Numbered from the stretch's first letter, positions 1-10,058 are shown. The stretch: DNA of 64,000 nt from an uncultured Lachnospiraceae bacterium (GCA_902763335.1 CACWRR010000004.1:1-64000), one strand, 5' to 3'. Numbers and translations are program-made. Notes: generated by a model from the sequence alone, not told the origin.

Positions 1-123
1 AATTCTTTCGAATCAATGTTGTTCTCTGAAATTCATTTCGAATTTTCAGGGATGGTTTCTTTCGCTGTTTAGTTATCAATGTTCATGTTCTTCGTTGTTC
101 CTTTTGTCAGTAGCAACTTAAGT

Positions 124-152
124 AGTTTACCACATTTTCAAATCTTTGTCAA
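124..152 (-). promoter_or_regulatory. Tandem promoter 3 of 3 (stable-RNA type)
   Basis: The -35 TTGACA (147-152) and -10 TAAACT (124-129) are 17 bases apart on the minus strand, 93 bases beyond promoter 2. The remaining 123 bases to the window edge contain no minus-strand ORF and would be the untranslated leader of whatever is transcribed, inferred here to be a 16S rRNA. Confidence 0.72.
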
Positions 153-216
153 CAACTTTTTTACTTTTTTGAAAGTTTTTATTTTCAACTTGTTGCTTTT
201 CTTAAGCAGCTCGTAT

Positions 217-245
217 ATTTTATCACTTTCATTTTCCTTTGTCAA
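217..245 (-). promoter_or_regulatory. Tandem promoter 2 of 3 (stable-RNA type)
   Basis: The -35 TTGACA (240-245) and -10 TAAAAT (217-222) are separated by 17 bases, read on the minus strand. It lies 84 bases downstream of the first promoter. The bases after each -10 are alike (a CTTAAG-type motif), so the three look like diverged copies of one promoter unit. Confidence 0.75.
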
Positions 246-300
246 GGACTTTTTTATTTTTATTTTTTGTCGTTTTTTGTTTCTCACAAGCGACTTAAAT

Positions 301-329
301 AGTCTATCACTCTGCTATCCATTTGTCAA
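301..329 (-). promoter_or_regulatory. Tandem promoter 1 of 3 (stable-RNA type)
   Basis: Reading leftward, a perfect -35 TTGACA (324-329) is followed after exactly 17 bases by a -10 TAGACT (301-306). It is the first of three equally built promoters that fire off the left edge. No coding sequence lies between them and position 1. That arrangement is typical of rRNA operon promoters, but the downstream gene is outside the window. Confidence 0.7.
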
Positions 330-365
330 CACTTTTTTTCATTTTTTTTATTTTATTTTTCAGAG

Positions 366-396
366 ATTACAAAACGCCCTGATTTTCTCAGAGCGT
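366..396 (-). terminator. Rho-independent terminator of radA
   Basis: A 9-bp stem (374-382 with 388-396, one G-U pair) with a 5-base loop is followed on the minus strand by TTTT. The stem begins inside the last codons of radA and includes its TGA stop. It separates radA from the tandem promoters. Confidence 0.7.
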
Positions 397-1761
397 CTTT
401 ATTTCCCTTATAACATCCTGTATGTTATTTACCCCTACAACTTCTATATCTTTTACCTTTTTAATCTCTTCCATAGAAGCAAAAGGAATAATGCATTTTT
501 TAAATCCCAGTTTTGCAGCTTCCTGTACTCTCTGCATAGCCATGCTTACTGCCCTGACCTCACCTGACAGACCTATTTCGCCAAATGCAACAACATCTGA
601 TCCTATTATCTCATCTCTGTATCCAGATATAATTGATACAGCAATTCCCAGATCTAATGCCGGCTCTGTTATTCTGAGACCTCCTGCGATATTTGTATAA
701 ACATCATACTCATATAATTTTAATCCTGCCTTTTTTTCTAATACCGCTAATATAAGATTAACTCTGTTATAATCAGTTCCTACAGTTGTTCTGCGCGGAA
801 TACCAAAATTTGTTTTACAGAGTAATGACTGTATTTCCAATAAAATAGGTCTTGTTCCTTCCACCGAACAGGATGTGACCGTCCCTGAAGCATCAACCGG
901 CCTGCCTTTAAGCATGTATTCTGATGGATTTTCAACCTCTCTCAGCCCATCATTCTGCATCTCAAATACACCTATTTCGTTCGTTGAACCGAATCGGTTT
1001 TTTACACCCCTTAAGATTCTGTACGAAGCATGCCTGTCACCTTCAAAATACAAAACAGTATCAACCATATGTTCAAGTACTCTAGGGCCTGCAACAACCC
1101 CTTCTTTGGTCACATGTCCTACTATAAATACAGATATTCCATATCCTTTTGCCATCTGCATAAGTATATTTGTCGATTCTCTTACCTGGCTCACACTTCC
1201 TGCCGACGATGTAACATTATCGCATACCATTGTCTGGATAGAATCTATTACTATAACATCCGGTTTCACTTCACTCACTATTTCCTTAATATTATCAAGA
1301 TTTGTTTCACATAGCAGTAAAAATGTGCTGTCTATATCGCCTATTCTCTGCGCCCTTAATTTTACTTGTTTTAGCGATTCCTCACCTGATATATATAATA
1401 CTTTCTTTTTTATTTTATTAACTATATTCCTGCACATCTGCAAAAGCAGTGTTGATTTGCCTATTCCGGGATCTCCGCCGACAAGAACCAGACCTCCTTC
1501 AACAATTCCGCCTCCGAGTACCCTGTCAAGTTCATCTATCCCCGTACTTATTCTCTCCTCATCCTGCAAAGAAATATCTGCCAATCCTACCGGTTTATTA
1601 GTTCCCCTATTTATAGAAATTCCGGTCGGGCTTTTTTTATTCCCGACCGGCTCTTCTACAAAACTATTCCATTCCTTACATCCCGGACACTGTCCGAGCC
1701 ATTTAGCAGATTCATAGCCACATTCCTTGCAGAAAAACATTGTATCTCTGCTTTTAGCCAT
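388..1761 (-). CDS. radA: DNA repair protein RadA
   Basis: RadA is a RecA-like ATPase that helps process recombination intermediates and promotes branch migration. The N-terminus has a four-cysteine zinc finger (CKECG...CPGC), followed by a Walker A (GGDPGIGKST, about residue 95), the RadA-specific KNRFG motif (about residue 255) and a C-terminal Lon-like domain. At 457 residues it is of normal family length. I chose the ATG at 1761 (MAKSRDT) because an AAAGG element sits at proper distance before it; an upstream ATG at 1779 overlaps that element. The gene follows a small conserved gene by 26 bases, so the two are probably cotranscribed. Confidence 0.95.
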   Translation of the reverse strand: MAKSRDTMFFCKECGYESAKWLGQCPGCKEWNSFVEEPVGNKKSPTGISINRGTNKPVGLADISLQDEERISTGIDELDRVLGGGIVEGGLVLVGGDPGIGKSTLLLQMCRNIVNKIKKKVLYISGEESLKQVKLRAQRIGDIDSTFLLLCETNLDNIKEIVSEVKPDVIVIDSIQTMVCDNVTSSAGSVSQVRESTNILMQMAKGYGISVFIVGHVTKEGVVAGPRVLEHMVDTVLYFEGDRHASYRILRGVKNRFGSTNEIGVFEMQNDGLREVENPSEYMLKGRPVDASGTVTSCSVEGTRPILLEIQSLLCKTNFGIPRRTTVGTDYNRVNLILAVLEKKAGLKLYEYDVYTNIAGGLRITEPALDLGIAVSIISGYRDEIIGSDVVAFGEIGLSGEVRAVSMAMQRVQEAAKLGFKKCIIPFASMEEIKKVKDIEVVGVNNIQDVIREIKTL

Positions 1762-1787
1762 AATCCCAAAACCTTTCAAATTAATTA

Positions 1788-2198
1788 TTAGAGTTTCTTT
1801 ATCTTAACGCTTACAGGTTTTCCACCAAGTTCAACGCTCAATACAAGCTTACCGCCAAGATTTGCTCTCATTTTGCCTACATTTAAATCATCAATGAGAA
1901 CCTTATACTCTGCTCCGTCTTCTGCCTCAACCGTAACCTGGGCATCCTCCGGTCCTTCAACTGTAAACGACATCTCATCATCATTCTCATTAAAGTCATT
2001 AACTGCTGTTCCAGGCACTGATTCATATACAAACATTCCGTTTCTTTCAAGCTTTGTAATTTCCTTGAATGTTTTTACCTTGTAAAGGTCACCCTTATGT
2101 TCAAAGTCAGGTAATTTTGCTTTCTCATCAAGCTCATAATTACCAAAACTGATATTTCCATTAGCCTCCGCTTTTAATAATTCTTTAACTACTGCCAT
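1788..2198 (-). CDS. Conserved 136-residue protein of unknown function
   Basis: I do not know a function. The product is acidic, has no membrane segment or signal peptide, and its second half looks like a small beta-sandwich (alternating hydrophobic strands ending in KPVSVKIKKL). From memory, similar proteins are widespread in Lachnospiraceae and are sometimes labelled 'endosialidase' in databases, but nothing in this sequence supports an enzyme of that kind: it is far too short and lacks sialidase motifs. A good ribosome site (GGAGG) precedes the ATG. It sits just upstream of radA and downstream of clpC. Confidence 0.7.
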   Translation of the reverse strand: MAVVKELLKAEANGNISFGNYELDEKAKLPDFEHKGDLYKVKTFKEITKLERNGMFVYESVPGTAVNDFNENDDEMSFTVEGPEDAQVTVEAEDGAEYKVLIDDLNVGKMRANLGGKLVLSVELGGKPVSVKIKKL

Positions 2199-2293
2199 TG
2201 TTAATCCTCCTAGTATATCACCTTTTTAATCTTTCAGAATAAATGTTATATTAATTATACAACATAAAGTGTCATTTGGCTACTTTATATTCA

Positions 2294-4747
2294 CTAAGAC
2301 ACAGAAATTTTAAAGCTTTTTTCAGCAACAGATACCGTAACCTTATTTCCGCCTGTTGCACGTCCACTCAGTATTTCTTCAGCCACCCTGTCTTCTATCT
2401 CTGTCTGTATTTTTCTTCTGAGCGGTCTTGCACCATATTTATTGTCATATGCCTCATCAACAATTTTAGTCTTTGCGGCTGCTGTAATGACAAGTTCAAT
2501 ATCAAGCTGCTCTTTTGCCCTGATTATAACATCCTTAAGCATAATGGTAACTATCTTCTTCATCTCATCCTTTGTAAGCGGATGGAATACCTGTATTTCA
2601 TCTATTCTGTTTATGAATTCAGGCTTGAATAACTGTTTAACTTCTTCCATTACACCCTTCTTCATTTTTTCATAATCAGCTTTTTCATCATTTTGTGTTG
2701 CAAATCCTAAATGTTTAGGCTCTATTATCTTCTGGGCACCTACATTTGAAGTCATGATAATTATTGTATTTTTGAAATCAACTTTTCGTCCGTTATTGTC
2801 AGTTATATGACCTTCGTCTAATATCTGAAGTAAAATATTAAATACATCCGGATGTGCCTTTTCTATTTCATCAAACAAAACAACTGAGTATGGTTTTCTT
2901 CTTACCTGTTCACTCAACTGACCTCCTTCATCATAACCTACGTATCCCGGAGGTGAACCTATCATTTTAGAAACACTGTGTTTCTCCATATACTCTGACA
3001 TATCAACACGTATTATTGACTTTTCACTTCCAAAAACTGTTTCTGCCAATGCTTTTGACAGTTCTGTTTTTCCAACTCCGGTAGGTCCAAGGAATAAAAA
3101 CGAGCCGATAGGCCGTTTAGGGTCTTTCAATCCTACTCTTCCACGTCGAACCGCTTTAGAAACCGCCTCTACAGCCTCCTGCTGTCCTACTACACGTTTA
3201 TGAAGTTCATCTTCAAGCTTACACAGTCTTGCCATTTCTTTTTCTTCAACCCGTTTTACAGGGATATTAGTCCATTCTGCAATTACCTGCGCTATTTCTG
3301 CTTCTGTAACTGATGATTTAGGTTTATCTGTATCATTGTTCTTATCCTTTAATTTGGCAAGCTTCTCCTCTTTTTTCATCTGTGTTTTCTTTATTTCTGA
3401 AGCAAGCTCATATTTTTCGCCACGTATGGCACTTTCTTTTTCTTCTGCAAGCTTTGCTATTTCTTTTTCAAGCTTTTGTACTTTTGTATCCTGCGGTATA
3501 TCATTCAATCTGACTTTTGATGCTGCCTCATCAAGAACATCAATGGCTTTATCAGGCAGATATCTGTCATTAATGTATCTTACAGATAATTTCACTGCTG
3601 CCTCTATAGCACTATCTTCTATACGCACACCGTGATGCTCTTCATACTTTTCCTTCAATCCTTTAAGTATGCTGACTGTATCTTCCTCTCCCGGCTCTTC
3701 CACAGTTACCTGCTGAAATCTTCTTGCAAGTGCAGCATCCTTCTCAAAGTGCTTTCTATACTCATCTATAGTTGTAGCACCTATAACCTGCAATTCTCCC
3801 CTTGCAAGTGCCGGTTTAAGAATGTTGGCTGCATCCAATGAGCCTTCTGCCCCTCCTGCACCTATAAGTGTATGAATTTCATCTATAAAAAGGATTATAT
3901 CTCCATCGTTTTTTGCTTCCTGAATAACCCTTTTTATCCTCTCTTCAAACTCTCCTCTGTATTTTGAACCTGCAACCATAGCCGCAATATCCAGTGTCAT
4001 TATTCTCTTATTTTTTATTATTTCAGGAACTCTTCCTTCCTCAATAAGAGCTGCCATTCCTTCAACTATAGCCGTTTTACCTACTCCCGGCTCACCGACA
4101 AGACACGGATTGTTCTTTGTTCTTCTGCACAAAATCTGAATAAGTCTAGTCATCTCTTTTTCCCTGCCAATCACCGGATCCATCTGACCATTTTTAACCA
4201 GATCATTTAAATTTGTAGTATACTGTGAAAGAACACCCTGTCTGCTCTTTGCAGAATTATTCGCCACTACTTTTCCGTTCTGGAAATCTTCGCGATATTG
4301 ATTCACATCCAGTCCCATAGCCTGAATAAGTTCTGCATACAATTTCTGTACATTTACATTTAATGTATTTATCAGCCTTGCCGCAACACTGTCCTGTTCC
4401 CTGATTATTGCAACAAGAATATGCTCTGTTCCGACTTTGTCATCATGAAAACGTTTAGCTTCACTACAGCTGTTTTCCAATATTATCTTAGCCTTAGGTG
4501 TCATTCCTTCCGGTTCAGCAACACTGACTGCCTTAAGCGGTGTTATAAAACTGTCTATCATCTCTAACACCTTGTCCAGCGTTATTCCAAATTTTCTTAA
4601 TACAATAGATGCCGTACAGTCTTCCACGCTTACCAGTCCTGCCAGAATGTGTTCTGTTCCTACATGACTGTGTTTTTGCTGTTTTGCAATTTTCTCAGCG
4701 GCCTGTACAGCCTCCTTTGATTTGTCTGTAAAATGATTATCTAACAA
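2294..4747 (-). CDS. clpC: ATP-dependent Clp protease ATP-binding subunit ClpC
   Basis: ClpC is a Hsp100 unfoldase that feeds damaged or regulatory proteins to ClpP. The order is: two Clp N-repeats (residues 1-145), first AAA domain with GEPGVGKT, a UVR-type coiled middle segment (about 410-470), second AAA domain with GPTGVGKT, and a C-terminal D2-small domain. The likely start is a TTG at 4747 ([10 protein letters not shown]), because the GGAGG ribosome site lies 8 bases before it; the longer reading from a TTG at 4762 would place that site inside the coding region. The gene follows a GntR regulator by about 20 bases. The usual ctsR-mcsA-mcsB companions are absent here. Confidence 0.95.
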   Translation of the reverse strand: MLDNHFTDKSKEAVQAAEKIAKQQKHSHVGTEHILAGLVSVEDCTASIVLRKFGITLDKVLEMIDSFITPLKAVSVAEPEGMTPKAKIILENSCSEAKRFHDDKVGTEHILVAIIREQDSVAARLINTLNVNVQKLYAELIQAMGLDVNQYREDFQNGKVVANNSAKSRQGVLSQYTTNLNDLVKNGQMDPVIGREKEMTRLIQILCRRTKNNPCLVGEPGVGKTAIVEGMAALIEEGRVPEIIKNKRIMTLDIAAMVAGSKYRGEFEERIKRVIQEAKNDGDIILFIDEIHTLIGAGGAEGSLDAANILKPALARGELQVIGATTIDEYRKHFEKDAALARRFQQVTVEEPGEEDTVSILKGLKEKYEEHHGVRIEDSAIEAAVKLSVRYINDRYLPDKAIDVLDEAASKVRLNDIPQDTKVQKLEKEIAKLAEEKESAIRGEKYELASEIKKTQMKKEEKLAKLKDKNNDTDKPKSSVTEAEIAQVIAEWTNIPVKRVEEKEMARLCKLEDELHKRVVGQQEAVEAVSKAVRRGRVGLKDPKRPIGSFLFLGPTGVGKTELSKALAETVFGSEKSIIRVDMSEYMEKHSVSKMIGSPPGYVGYDEGGQLSEQVRRKPYSVVLFDEIEKAHPDVFNILLQILDEGHITDNNGRKVDFKNTIIIMTSNVGAQKIIEPKHLGFATQNDEKADYEKMKKGVMEEVKQLFKPEFINRIDEIQVFHPLTKDEMKKIVTIMLKDVIIRAKEQLDIELVITAAAKTKIVDEAYDNKYGARPLRRKIQTEIEDRVAEEILSGRATGGNKVTVSVAEKSFKISVS

Positions 4748-4767
4748 ACTTCCATCCTCCAAATAAA

Positions 4768-5142
4768 TTATTGATTTTTATATTCACTAAAAATTTCTTC
4801 AACTGCCTGATGAATTTCATCAACTGAAATATTTTTACATATAGCTTTTGCAATCACCATCTTCATCTCGCAGCGCATCTCTCTTATAGCCTGGATTTTA
4901 TCAGCATCAGGTGCAACCACGGCACCGTGTCTCCTGTCCAGTTTTACTATTCCCTCCTGCCTCAAAACAGAATACGCCTTATTAACCGTATGCATATTTA
5001 TACCTATATTATCAGCTAACTGTCTGACAGATGGCAGTGCATCGCCCTCACGTATTCTTTCCATTGCTATCGCAACTATTATTTGATTTCTAAGCTGCAT
5101 ATATATAGCTTCATCGCTGTTGAAATCTATCGTTATCAGCAT
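4768..5142 (-). CDS. GntR-family transcriptional regulator (YtrA-like)
   Basis: This is a short (124 residues) DNA-binding regulator. Residues about 10-75 form a winged helix with the GntR signature (SVRQLADNIGINMHTVNKAY). The remaining ~45 residues form a small helical tail, as in the YtrA subgroup, which lacks a large ligand domain. The ATG at 5142 is chosen because GGAGAG lies 9 bases upstream; an in-frame start at 5190 has no such site. It immediately precedes clpC and probably autoregulates this operon. YtrA-type regulators often control ABC transporters, so pairing with clpC is unusual. Confidence 0.85.
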   Translation of the reverse strand: MLITIDFNSDEAIYMQLRNQIIVAIAMERIREGDALPSVRQLADNIGINMHTVNKAYSVLRQEGIVKLDRRHGAVVAPDADKIQAIREMRCEMKMVIAKAICKNISVDEIHQAVEEIFSEYKNQ

Positions 5143-5217
5143 TTTACACCACTCTCCATTCCATAGCGGTCTGTTTACCAGTTCAGGCAAACGTTTATCG
5201 TTATATCTGTTATACTA

Positions 5218-5246
5218 ATACTATCACAGTTCTCATATTAATGCAA
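5218..5246 (-). promoter_or_regulatory. Promoter of the GntR-clpC operon
   Basis: On the minus strand TTGCAT (5241-5246) and TAGTAT (5218-5223) are spaced by 17 bases. Just downstream, repeated TATAAC elements (about 5198-5217) could serve as the operator of the GntR protein. The operator is an inference. Confidence 0.5.
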
Positions 5247-5265
5247 ACATAAATATCCATATACT

Positions 5266-5306
5266 AAAAGGAACCTTTGATTATTTTCTCTCAAAAGTTC
5301 CTTTTT
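5266..5306 (-). terminator. Terminator after the purine/cohesin operon
   Basis: An inverted repeat with arms near 5267-5280 and 5291-5305 (AAAGGAAC core) is followed by TTTT on the minus strand. It ends transcription of the pur cluster and its last gene before the GntR-clpC promoter. Confidence 0.65.
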
Positions 5307-5309
5307 AAT

Positions 5310-7067
5310 TTATTTATCTTCTGATTCAATATCTACAAACACTATATCCATATCAGAATCATCCTTCTCATTATCTGATTCATCTGCTTTATCAGTTTCT
5401 TTTGTGTCACTGTCAATGTTTTCAGGTTCTTTTTTCTGTTCCTGATCAGCACTTTCAGCGGTTTGGGAATTTTCCAGTATTTCATTCACGTCATTTGCCA
5501 ATGTTTCAGGTTTTATTTCATTAGCCTGAATTGCCATATCAAGTTTTAATTCTTTAGGCGGTTCATTTGCATTTTCCGGCTCGTCGGCATTATTTTCCTC
5601 ATCATATGTTTCTTCTGTCATCTGTCTTAATTTTTTTATTTTAGAAAGTAATACTGAAACATATATAATAAGTGCCAGACATAATACAGTAAAACCGATA
5701 ACTATCTCAAGCTTAACAAAATCATCATCAGCAGATTTTTTCTTAAGTTCGTCATAGTCAGCCTGCAATCCCTGATCTGTTGATTCACCCTTTGTAGAAG
5801 TAACAAATCTTAAAAAGCTGTTTTCTTCCGTGTCGTAAACGTAAAAACCTTTATTTCCACTCTGGCTGATTGCATATACAAGATAAAATCCTGACCCTGA
5901 TTTGTATATTCCACCCTGCCATGCAACAGTGTCTATTCCGTTAATCTGCACTGTCGTCTCGCTGTATCCTTCAGGAACCGAAACTCCACTGTCTGGTGTC
6001 AGAAGTATAAAGTCATTTTCTTCCACAACATATTTATTATATAACGAAAATGTATCTGTGCCTGAATTGTATACAAACAATGCTGAATTTGTACCATTTT
6101 CGTCATCAGCAAGGCACATAAGTATAACATTTCCATTATATCCGGATAATGCAGTCAGCTGCTTGTCCTCATAAGAAATACCACACTGGTTAAACCCTTC
6201 CGGTATACCTACGGCATCAAAATTCTGAATCACATATCTTCCGATTTTCTGGGAAAAATATGGTGTTTTATCTTCCGGAACAGGCAGTAACCCATTATCA
6301 TTCGTCGCTGTATTTTCTGTAGTGCTGCCGCCTTTTATAGTATATATTTTATACTCTTTATTCTGACCGTCAGCAGATGTTACACGAATGGTTGTCAGAT
6401 TTTCACCTGCATCAAGCTTGACACCGGATATCTTTGTTTTTGCAGACGGATCTGATGTAGTAACTGCTACTGCAAGTTTTTTTACATTTTCACCTACTTC
6501 TGCCTTATATTCCAAAACATCCGCTGAAAAATCCGGTGTAATGGATACATTTAAATTGTTACCATCATCGTCAACTGCTGCAACGGATAACGATGTAAGA
6601 TTGTTATCTCCCGATGCTCCGCTTCCTACTGTTACGGTCCCTGTACCACCGGCAATTTCCATTAACACGGCACTCATATCCATAACACTACTGCTTGCAG
6701 CCTGCACTGCAATCTCAGAACTTCCTTCACTTATAGCCTTAAATACCAGTTCCTTTGTAACAGTATTCGACTGTGTTAAATCTGAATTTAAAACCTGTAA
6801 AACACCGCTTCCGCCATTGTCAGCACCACTTACATATTCAAGCACTTTGCTGTTATATGTTATTCTTAAGTCGAACGCACCTATATTCTGGTCTGATGTA
6901 ACATCAATATTTACCTTAACTTCTTCACCATTTGACACATTCTGTGATGATACGGAAATATTTGCTGTTGCTCCATATGCACATACGTTCCACATTAACA
7001 TGATACATATTGTAGCAACCACTGCCGCCAGATATGTACTTATGGACTTCTCTTTATTTATTATCAT
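5310..7067 (-). CDS. Membrane-anchored cohesin-like / cadherin-like beta-sandwich protein
   Basis: This looks like a surface-exposed protein. An N-terminal hydrophobic segment (about 10-32) acts as signal peptide or anchor. Residues about 33-148 resemble a cohesin domain (ISVSSQNVSNGEEVKVNIDV, then GAFDLRITYNSKVLEYV). Residues about 155-245 resemble the cadherin-like beta-sandwich family PF12733 (YKAEVGENVKKLAVAV...NKEYKIY). A membrane helix at about 450-475 is followed by a basic stop-transfer patch and a very acidic ~100-residue cytoplasmic tail. No dockerin is seen in the window, so a cellulosome role is not implied. It starts only 2 bases after the purD stop, with GAGG inside the purD end, so it is translationally coupled to purine synthesis genes. 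Function unknown. Confidence 0.8.
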   Translation of the reverse strand: MIINKEKSISTYLAAVVATICIMLMWNVCAYGATANISVSSQNVSNGEEVKVNIDVTSDQNIGAFDLRITYNSKVLEYVSGADNGGSGVLQVLNSDLTQSNTVTKELVFKAISEGSSEIAVQAASSSVMDMSAVLMEIAGGTGTVTVGSGASGDNNLTSLSVAAVDDDGNNLNVSITPDFSADVLEYKAEVGENVKKLAVAVTTSDPSAKTKISGVKLDAGENLTTIRVTSADGQNKEYKIYTIKGGSTTENTATNDNGLLPVPEDKTPYFSQKIGRYVIQNFDAVGIPEGFNQCGISYEDKQLTALSGYNGNVILMCLADDENGTNSALFVYNSGTDTFSLYNKYVVEENDFILLTPDSGVSVPEGYSETTVQINGIDTVAWQGGIYKSGSGFYLVYAISQSGNKGFYVYDTEENSFLRFVTSTKGESTDQGLQADYDELKKKSADDDFVKLEIVIGFTVLCLALIIYVSVLLSKIKKLRQMTEETYDEENNADEPENANEPPKELKLDMAIQANEIKPETLANDVNEILENSQTAESADQEQKKEPENIDSDTKETDKADESDNEKDDSDMDIVFVDIESEDK

Positions 7068-7069
7068 TT

Positions 7070-8341
7070 TTAAACCTCATCTATAGCTTTACCAATATCA
7101 TTTCTCATATACTTGTTGGCAAAATCTATCCATTTAGTAGCTTCATACGCATTAGCACGCGCTTCTTTAAGAGTATCTCCCTTAGCTGTAACGCCAAGTA
7201 CTCTTCCTCCGTTTGTAACTATCTTTCCATCCTCAAATCTGCTTCCTGCATGAAATACATAGTAGCCGTCTTTTGATTTGAAGTTTTCCAGTCCCTTTAT
7301 CTCATATCCTTTTTCATAATGTCCAGGATATCCGTCAGATGCCAGAACAACACAAACTGCTGCATTATCCTCAAACTCAAGCTCTATTTCATCAAGTCTG
7401 CCATCTATGCATGCCTCGAAAATATCTACTATATCATTTTTCATTCTAGGAAGAACAACCTGAGTTTCAGGATCGCCAAATCTTGCATTATACTCTAATA
7501 CCTTCGGTCCCTTATCAGTAAGCATCAGTCCAAAGAATATAACTCCCTTGAACTCTCTTCCTTCTTCACGCATTGCATCAACCGTTTTCTGGTATATGTT
7601 CTCTCTACAGAATGCATCAACTTCCTCAGTGTAGAATGGACTTGGTGAAAATGTTCCCATTCCCCCTGTGTTAAGTCCTTTATCTCCATCTTTTGCACGT
7701 TTATGATCCTGTGCAGATGTCATTATCTTTATTGTCTTTCCATCAACAAATGATAACACTGAAACTTCTCTTCCCGTCATAAATTCCTCTACAACGATTC
7801 TGTTTCCTGCCGAACCAAACTGCTTATCAAGCATAAGTGTTTTTACACCGTCTTTAGCTTCATCCTTTGTATTACATATAAGCACACCTTTACCAAGGGC
7901 AAGTCCGTCTGCTTTTAACACAATAGGAAACTCTGCTGTCTCAAGATATGCCAGTGCATCCTCAGCACTGTCAAATGTTTCATACGCCGCTGTAGGTATA
8001 TTGTATTTTTTCATTAAATCCTTAGAAAATGCTTTTGATCCTTCAAGAATAGCTGCATTTTTTCTTGGACCGAATGCTCTTAACCCTGCCTGTTCAAAAG
8101 CATCTACCGCACCTGCTGCTAAAGGATCATCAGGTGCAACAACCGTAAGATCTATCTGTTTTTCTTTAGCAAAATTAACAAGTTTATCAAATTCCATTAC
8201 TCCTATATCCACACATTCTGCAAGTTCTGCTATTCCTGCATTTCCCGGTGCACAATATAGTTTATCCACTTTATCACTTTGGCTTATTTTCCACGCAAGA
8301 GCATGTTCTCTTCCGCCACCGCCTACTAATAAAATCTTCAT
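7070..8341 (-). CDS. purD: Phosphoribosylamine--glycine ligase
   Basis: PurD (GARS) joins phosphoribosylamine to glycine using ATP, the second step of de novo purine synthesis. The protein starts MKILLVGGGGREHALAW, the family's N-terminal signature, has an ATP-grasp fold (LKADGLALGKGV near residue 140) and the RFGDPETQ motif near residue 290. Its length of 423 is normal. It follows purN by 38 bases and is the last purine enzyme of the operon. Confidence 0.97.
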   Translation of the reverse strand: MKILLVGGGGREHALAWKISQSDKVDKLYCAPGNAGIAELAECVDIGVMEFDKLVNFAKEKQIDLTVVAPDDPLAAGAVDAFEQAGLRAFGPRKNAAILEGSKAFSKDLMKKYNIPTAAYETFDSAEDALAYLETAEFPIVLKADGLALGKGVLICNTKDEAKDGVKTLMLDKQFGSAGNRIVVEEFMTGREVSVLSFVDGKTIKIMTSAQDHKRAKDGDKGLNTGGMGTFSPSPFYTEEVDAFCRENIYQKTVDAMREEGREFKGVIFFGLMLTDKGPKVLEYNARFGDPETQVVLPRMKNDIVDIFEACIDGRLDEIELEFEDNAAVCVVLASDGYPGHYEKGYEIKGLENFKSKDGYYVFHAGSRFEDGKIVTNGGRVLGVTAKGDTLKEARANAYEATKWIDFANKYMRNDIGKAIDEV

Positions 8342-8379
8342 TTAACAGTATCCTTTCTATTTATAATATCCGTGGGCGT

Positions 8380-9006
8380 CTACCCTGCAATTCTGACTTT
8401 TCCGTCTTCAACCTTAACTTTTCCATTAGCAATCAGATTAATCGCCTCAGGCATAATAATCCATTCAGCCTGCTCCATAACTCTCTTCTGAAGCACCTCC
8501 GGCGTATCATCATATAACACTTCAACCGCTTTCTGAATGATAATCGGACCTGTGTCTGTTCCTTCATCCACAAAATGAACCGTAGCTCCCGTAAGTTTAA
8601 CGCCTCTTTCAAGAACCTTTTCATGAACATGAAGTCCATAGTAACCCTTTCCGCAAAATGAAGGTATCAGTGCAGGATGAATATTTATTATTTTATTTCT
8701 GTACTTCTGAATAAGTTCAGCCGGAAGTACAACCATACATCCGGCAAGTACAATAAGGTCAAGATTGTACTCATCAAGTTTTTTTATAAGTGCTTTATTA
8801 AACAGGCTTCTGTCATCAAAATCTTTAGGTGAAATGCACACTGCCTCTATATTGTTATTTTTAGCCCGTTCTAACGCATAGGCATTTTTATTATTGCTTA
8901 TAACAACTTCTATAGATGTGTTTGTTATTTTTCCTGAATTAAGTGCATCTATTATTGCCTGAAGATTCGTTCCTCCGCCTGATACAAGAACACCAACTCT
9001 TAACAT
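8380..9006 (-). CDS. purN: Phosphoribosylglycinamide formyltransferase
   Basis: PurN transfers a formyl group from 10-formyl-tetrahydrofolate to GAR. It shows the GGTNLQAI loop at the N-terminus, the IHPALIPSF catalytic region with the essential histidine (about residue 108), and the H[12 protein letters not shown] motif (about 137-149). Its start overlaps the end of purM by 7 bases, which indicates translational coupling. Confidence 0.96.
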   Translation of the reverse strand: MLRVGVLVSGGGTNLQAIIDALNSGKITNTSIEVVISNNKNAYALERAKNNNIEAVCISPKDFDDRSLFNKALIKKLDEYNLDLIVLAGCMVVLPAELIQKYRNKIINIHPALIPSFCGKGYYGLHVHEKVLERGVKLTGATVHFVDEGTDTGPIIIQKAVEVLYDDTPEVLQKRVMEQAEWIIMPEAINLIANGKVKVEDGKVRIAG

Positions 9007-10025
9007 AAAGTTACTCCTTTTTCTCCTGCCTCAACATTACCAATAATATATGGTGTTTCACCTGCTGCCTTAATTGCATTTACAGCATTATCAACATCTG
9101 AAGGATCAAGTGCAAGCACCATTCCGATACCCATGTTGAATGTGTTATACATCATTTCTTCTTCTATATCACCATCTGTTGAAAGCATCTTAAAGATAGG
9201 CGGAACCTCATAACTTTTCTTATTTACAACTGCTCTTACACCATCATGAAGCATACGCGGAATATTTTCATAGAATCCGCCTCCTGTTATATGGCTGCAT
9301 CCCTTAATATTTACGCCTGCATCCTTAACACTCTTTAATGCCCTAACATATATCTTTGTCGGCTCAATAAGTGTCTCTCCGAGTGTTCTTCCGAGTGATT
9401 CATAATGTGTTGCAAGTGCCTCTCCGTTCATCTTAAATACCTGACGCACAAGAGAAAATCCATTACTGTGTACACCTGATGATGCTATACCAACCAGCAC
9501 ATCTCCGGCTTTAATATCCTTGCCTGTTATAAGATTTTTCTCATCTACCACACCTACTGCAAATCCTGCAAGGTCATATTCATCTACAGGATAAAATCCC
9601 GGCATCTCTGCTGTTTCTCCACCGATAAGTGCTGCTCCTGACTGTTTACATCCCTCGGCAACACCACTTACTATAGTGGCTATCTTTTCCGGTTCATTTT
9701 TTCCACAGGCTATGTAATCAAGGAAAAACAAAGGTTCTCCACCTGCACATGCTATATCATTTACGCACATGGCAACACAGTCAATTCCGACTGTATCATG
9801 CTTATCCATTAAAAATGCAAGCTTAAGCTTTGTTCCTACACCATCAGTTCCTGATACTAATGTCGGTTTTTCCATATTTTTAAATGCATTCATTGAAAAT
9901 GCTCCTGAAAAACCACCTATGTTGGTGAGTACCTCCGGTCTCATAGTAGCCTTAACATGCTCTTTCATAAGCTCGACTGACTTATAACCTGCTTCAATAT
10001 CGACTCCTGCTTTCTTATAATCCAT
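9000..10025 (-). CDS. purM: Phosphoribosylformylglycinamidine cyclo-ligase
   Basis: PurM (AIR synthetase) closes the imidazole ring with ATP. The N-terminus [19 protein letters not shown] and the internal [10 protein letters not shown] motif (about residue 60) are diagnostic; [11 protein letters not shown] (about 135) and [11 protein letters not shown] (about 245) are also intact. Its length of 341 is typical. It lies between purE and purN in the cluster. The later genes purH, purF and purL are not in this window. Confidence 0.97.
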   Translation of the reverse strand: MDYKKAGVDIEAGYKSVELMKEHVKATMRPEVLTNIGGFSGAFSMNAFKNMEKPTLVSGTDGVGTKLKLAFLMDKHDTVGIDCVAMCVNDIACAGGEPLFFLDYIACGKNEPEKIATIVSGVAEGCKQSGAALIGGETAEMPGFYPVDEYDLAGFAVGVVDEKNLITGKDIKAGDVLVGIASSGVHSNGFSLVRQVFKMNGEALATHYESLGRTLGETLIEPTKIYVRALKSVKDAGVNIKGCSHITGGGFYENIPRMLHDGVRAVVNKKSYEVPPIFKMLSTDGDIEEEMMYNTFNMGIGMVLALDPSDVDNAVNAIKAAGETPYIIGNVEAGEKGVTLC

Positions 10026-10058
10026 CTCTATATACCTCTTTCTATTTATTAATAATAT

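Noticed and set aside
79-567. A 162-codon plus-strand ORF in the T-rich left end
   Set aside because: It lies in AT-rich DNA across the tandem promoters and the radA 3' end, is mostly Phe, Leu and Ser, and matches no family.
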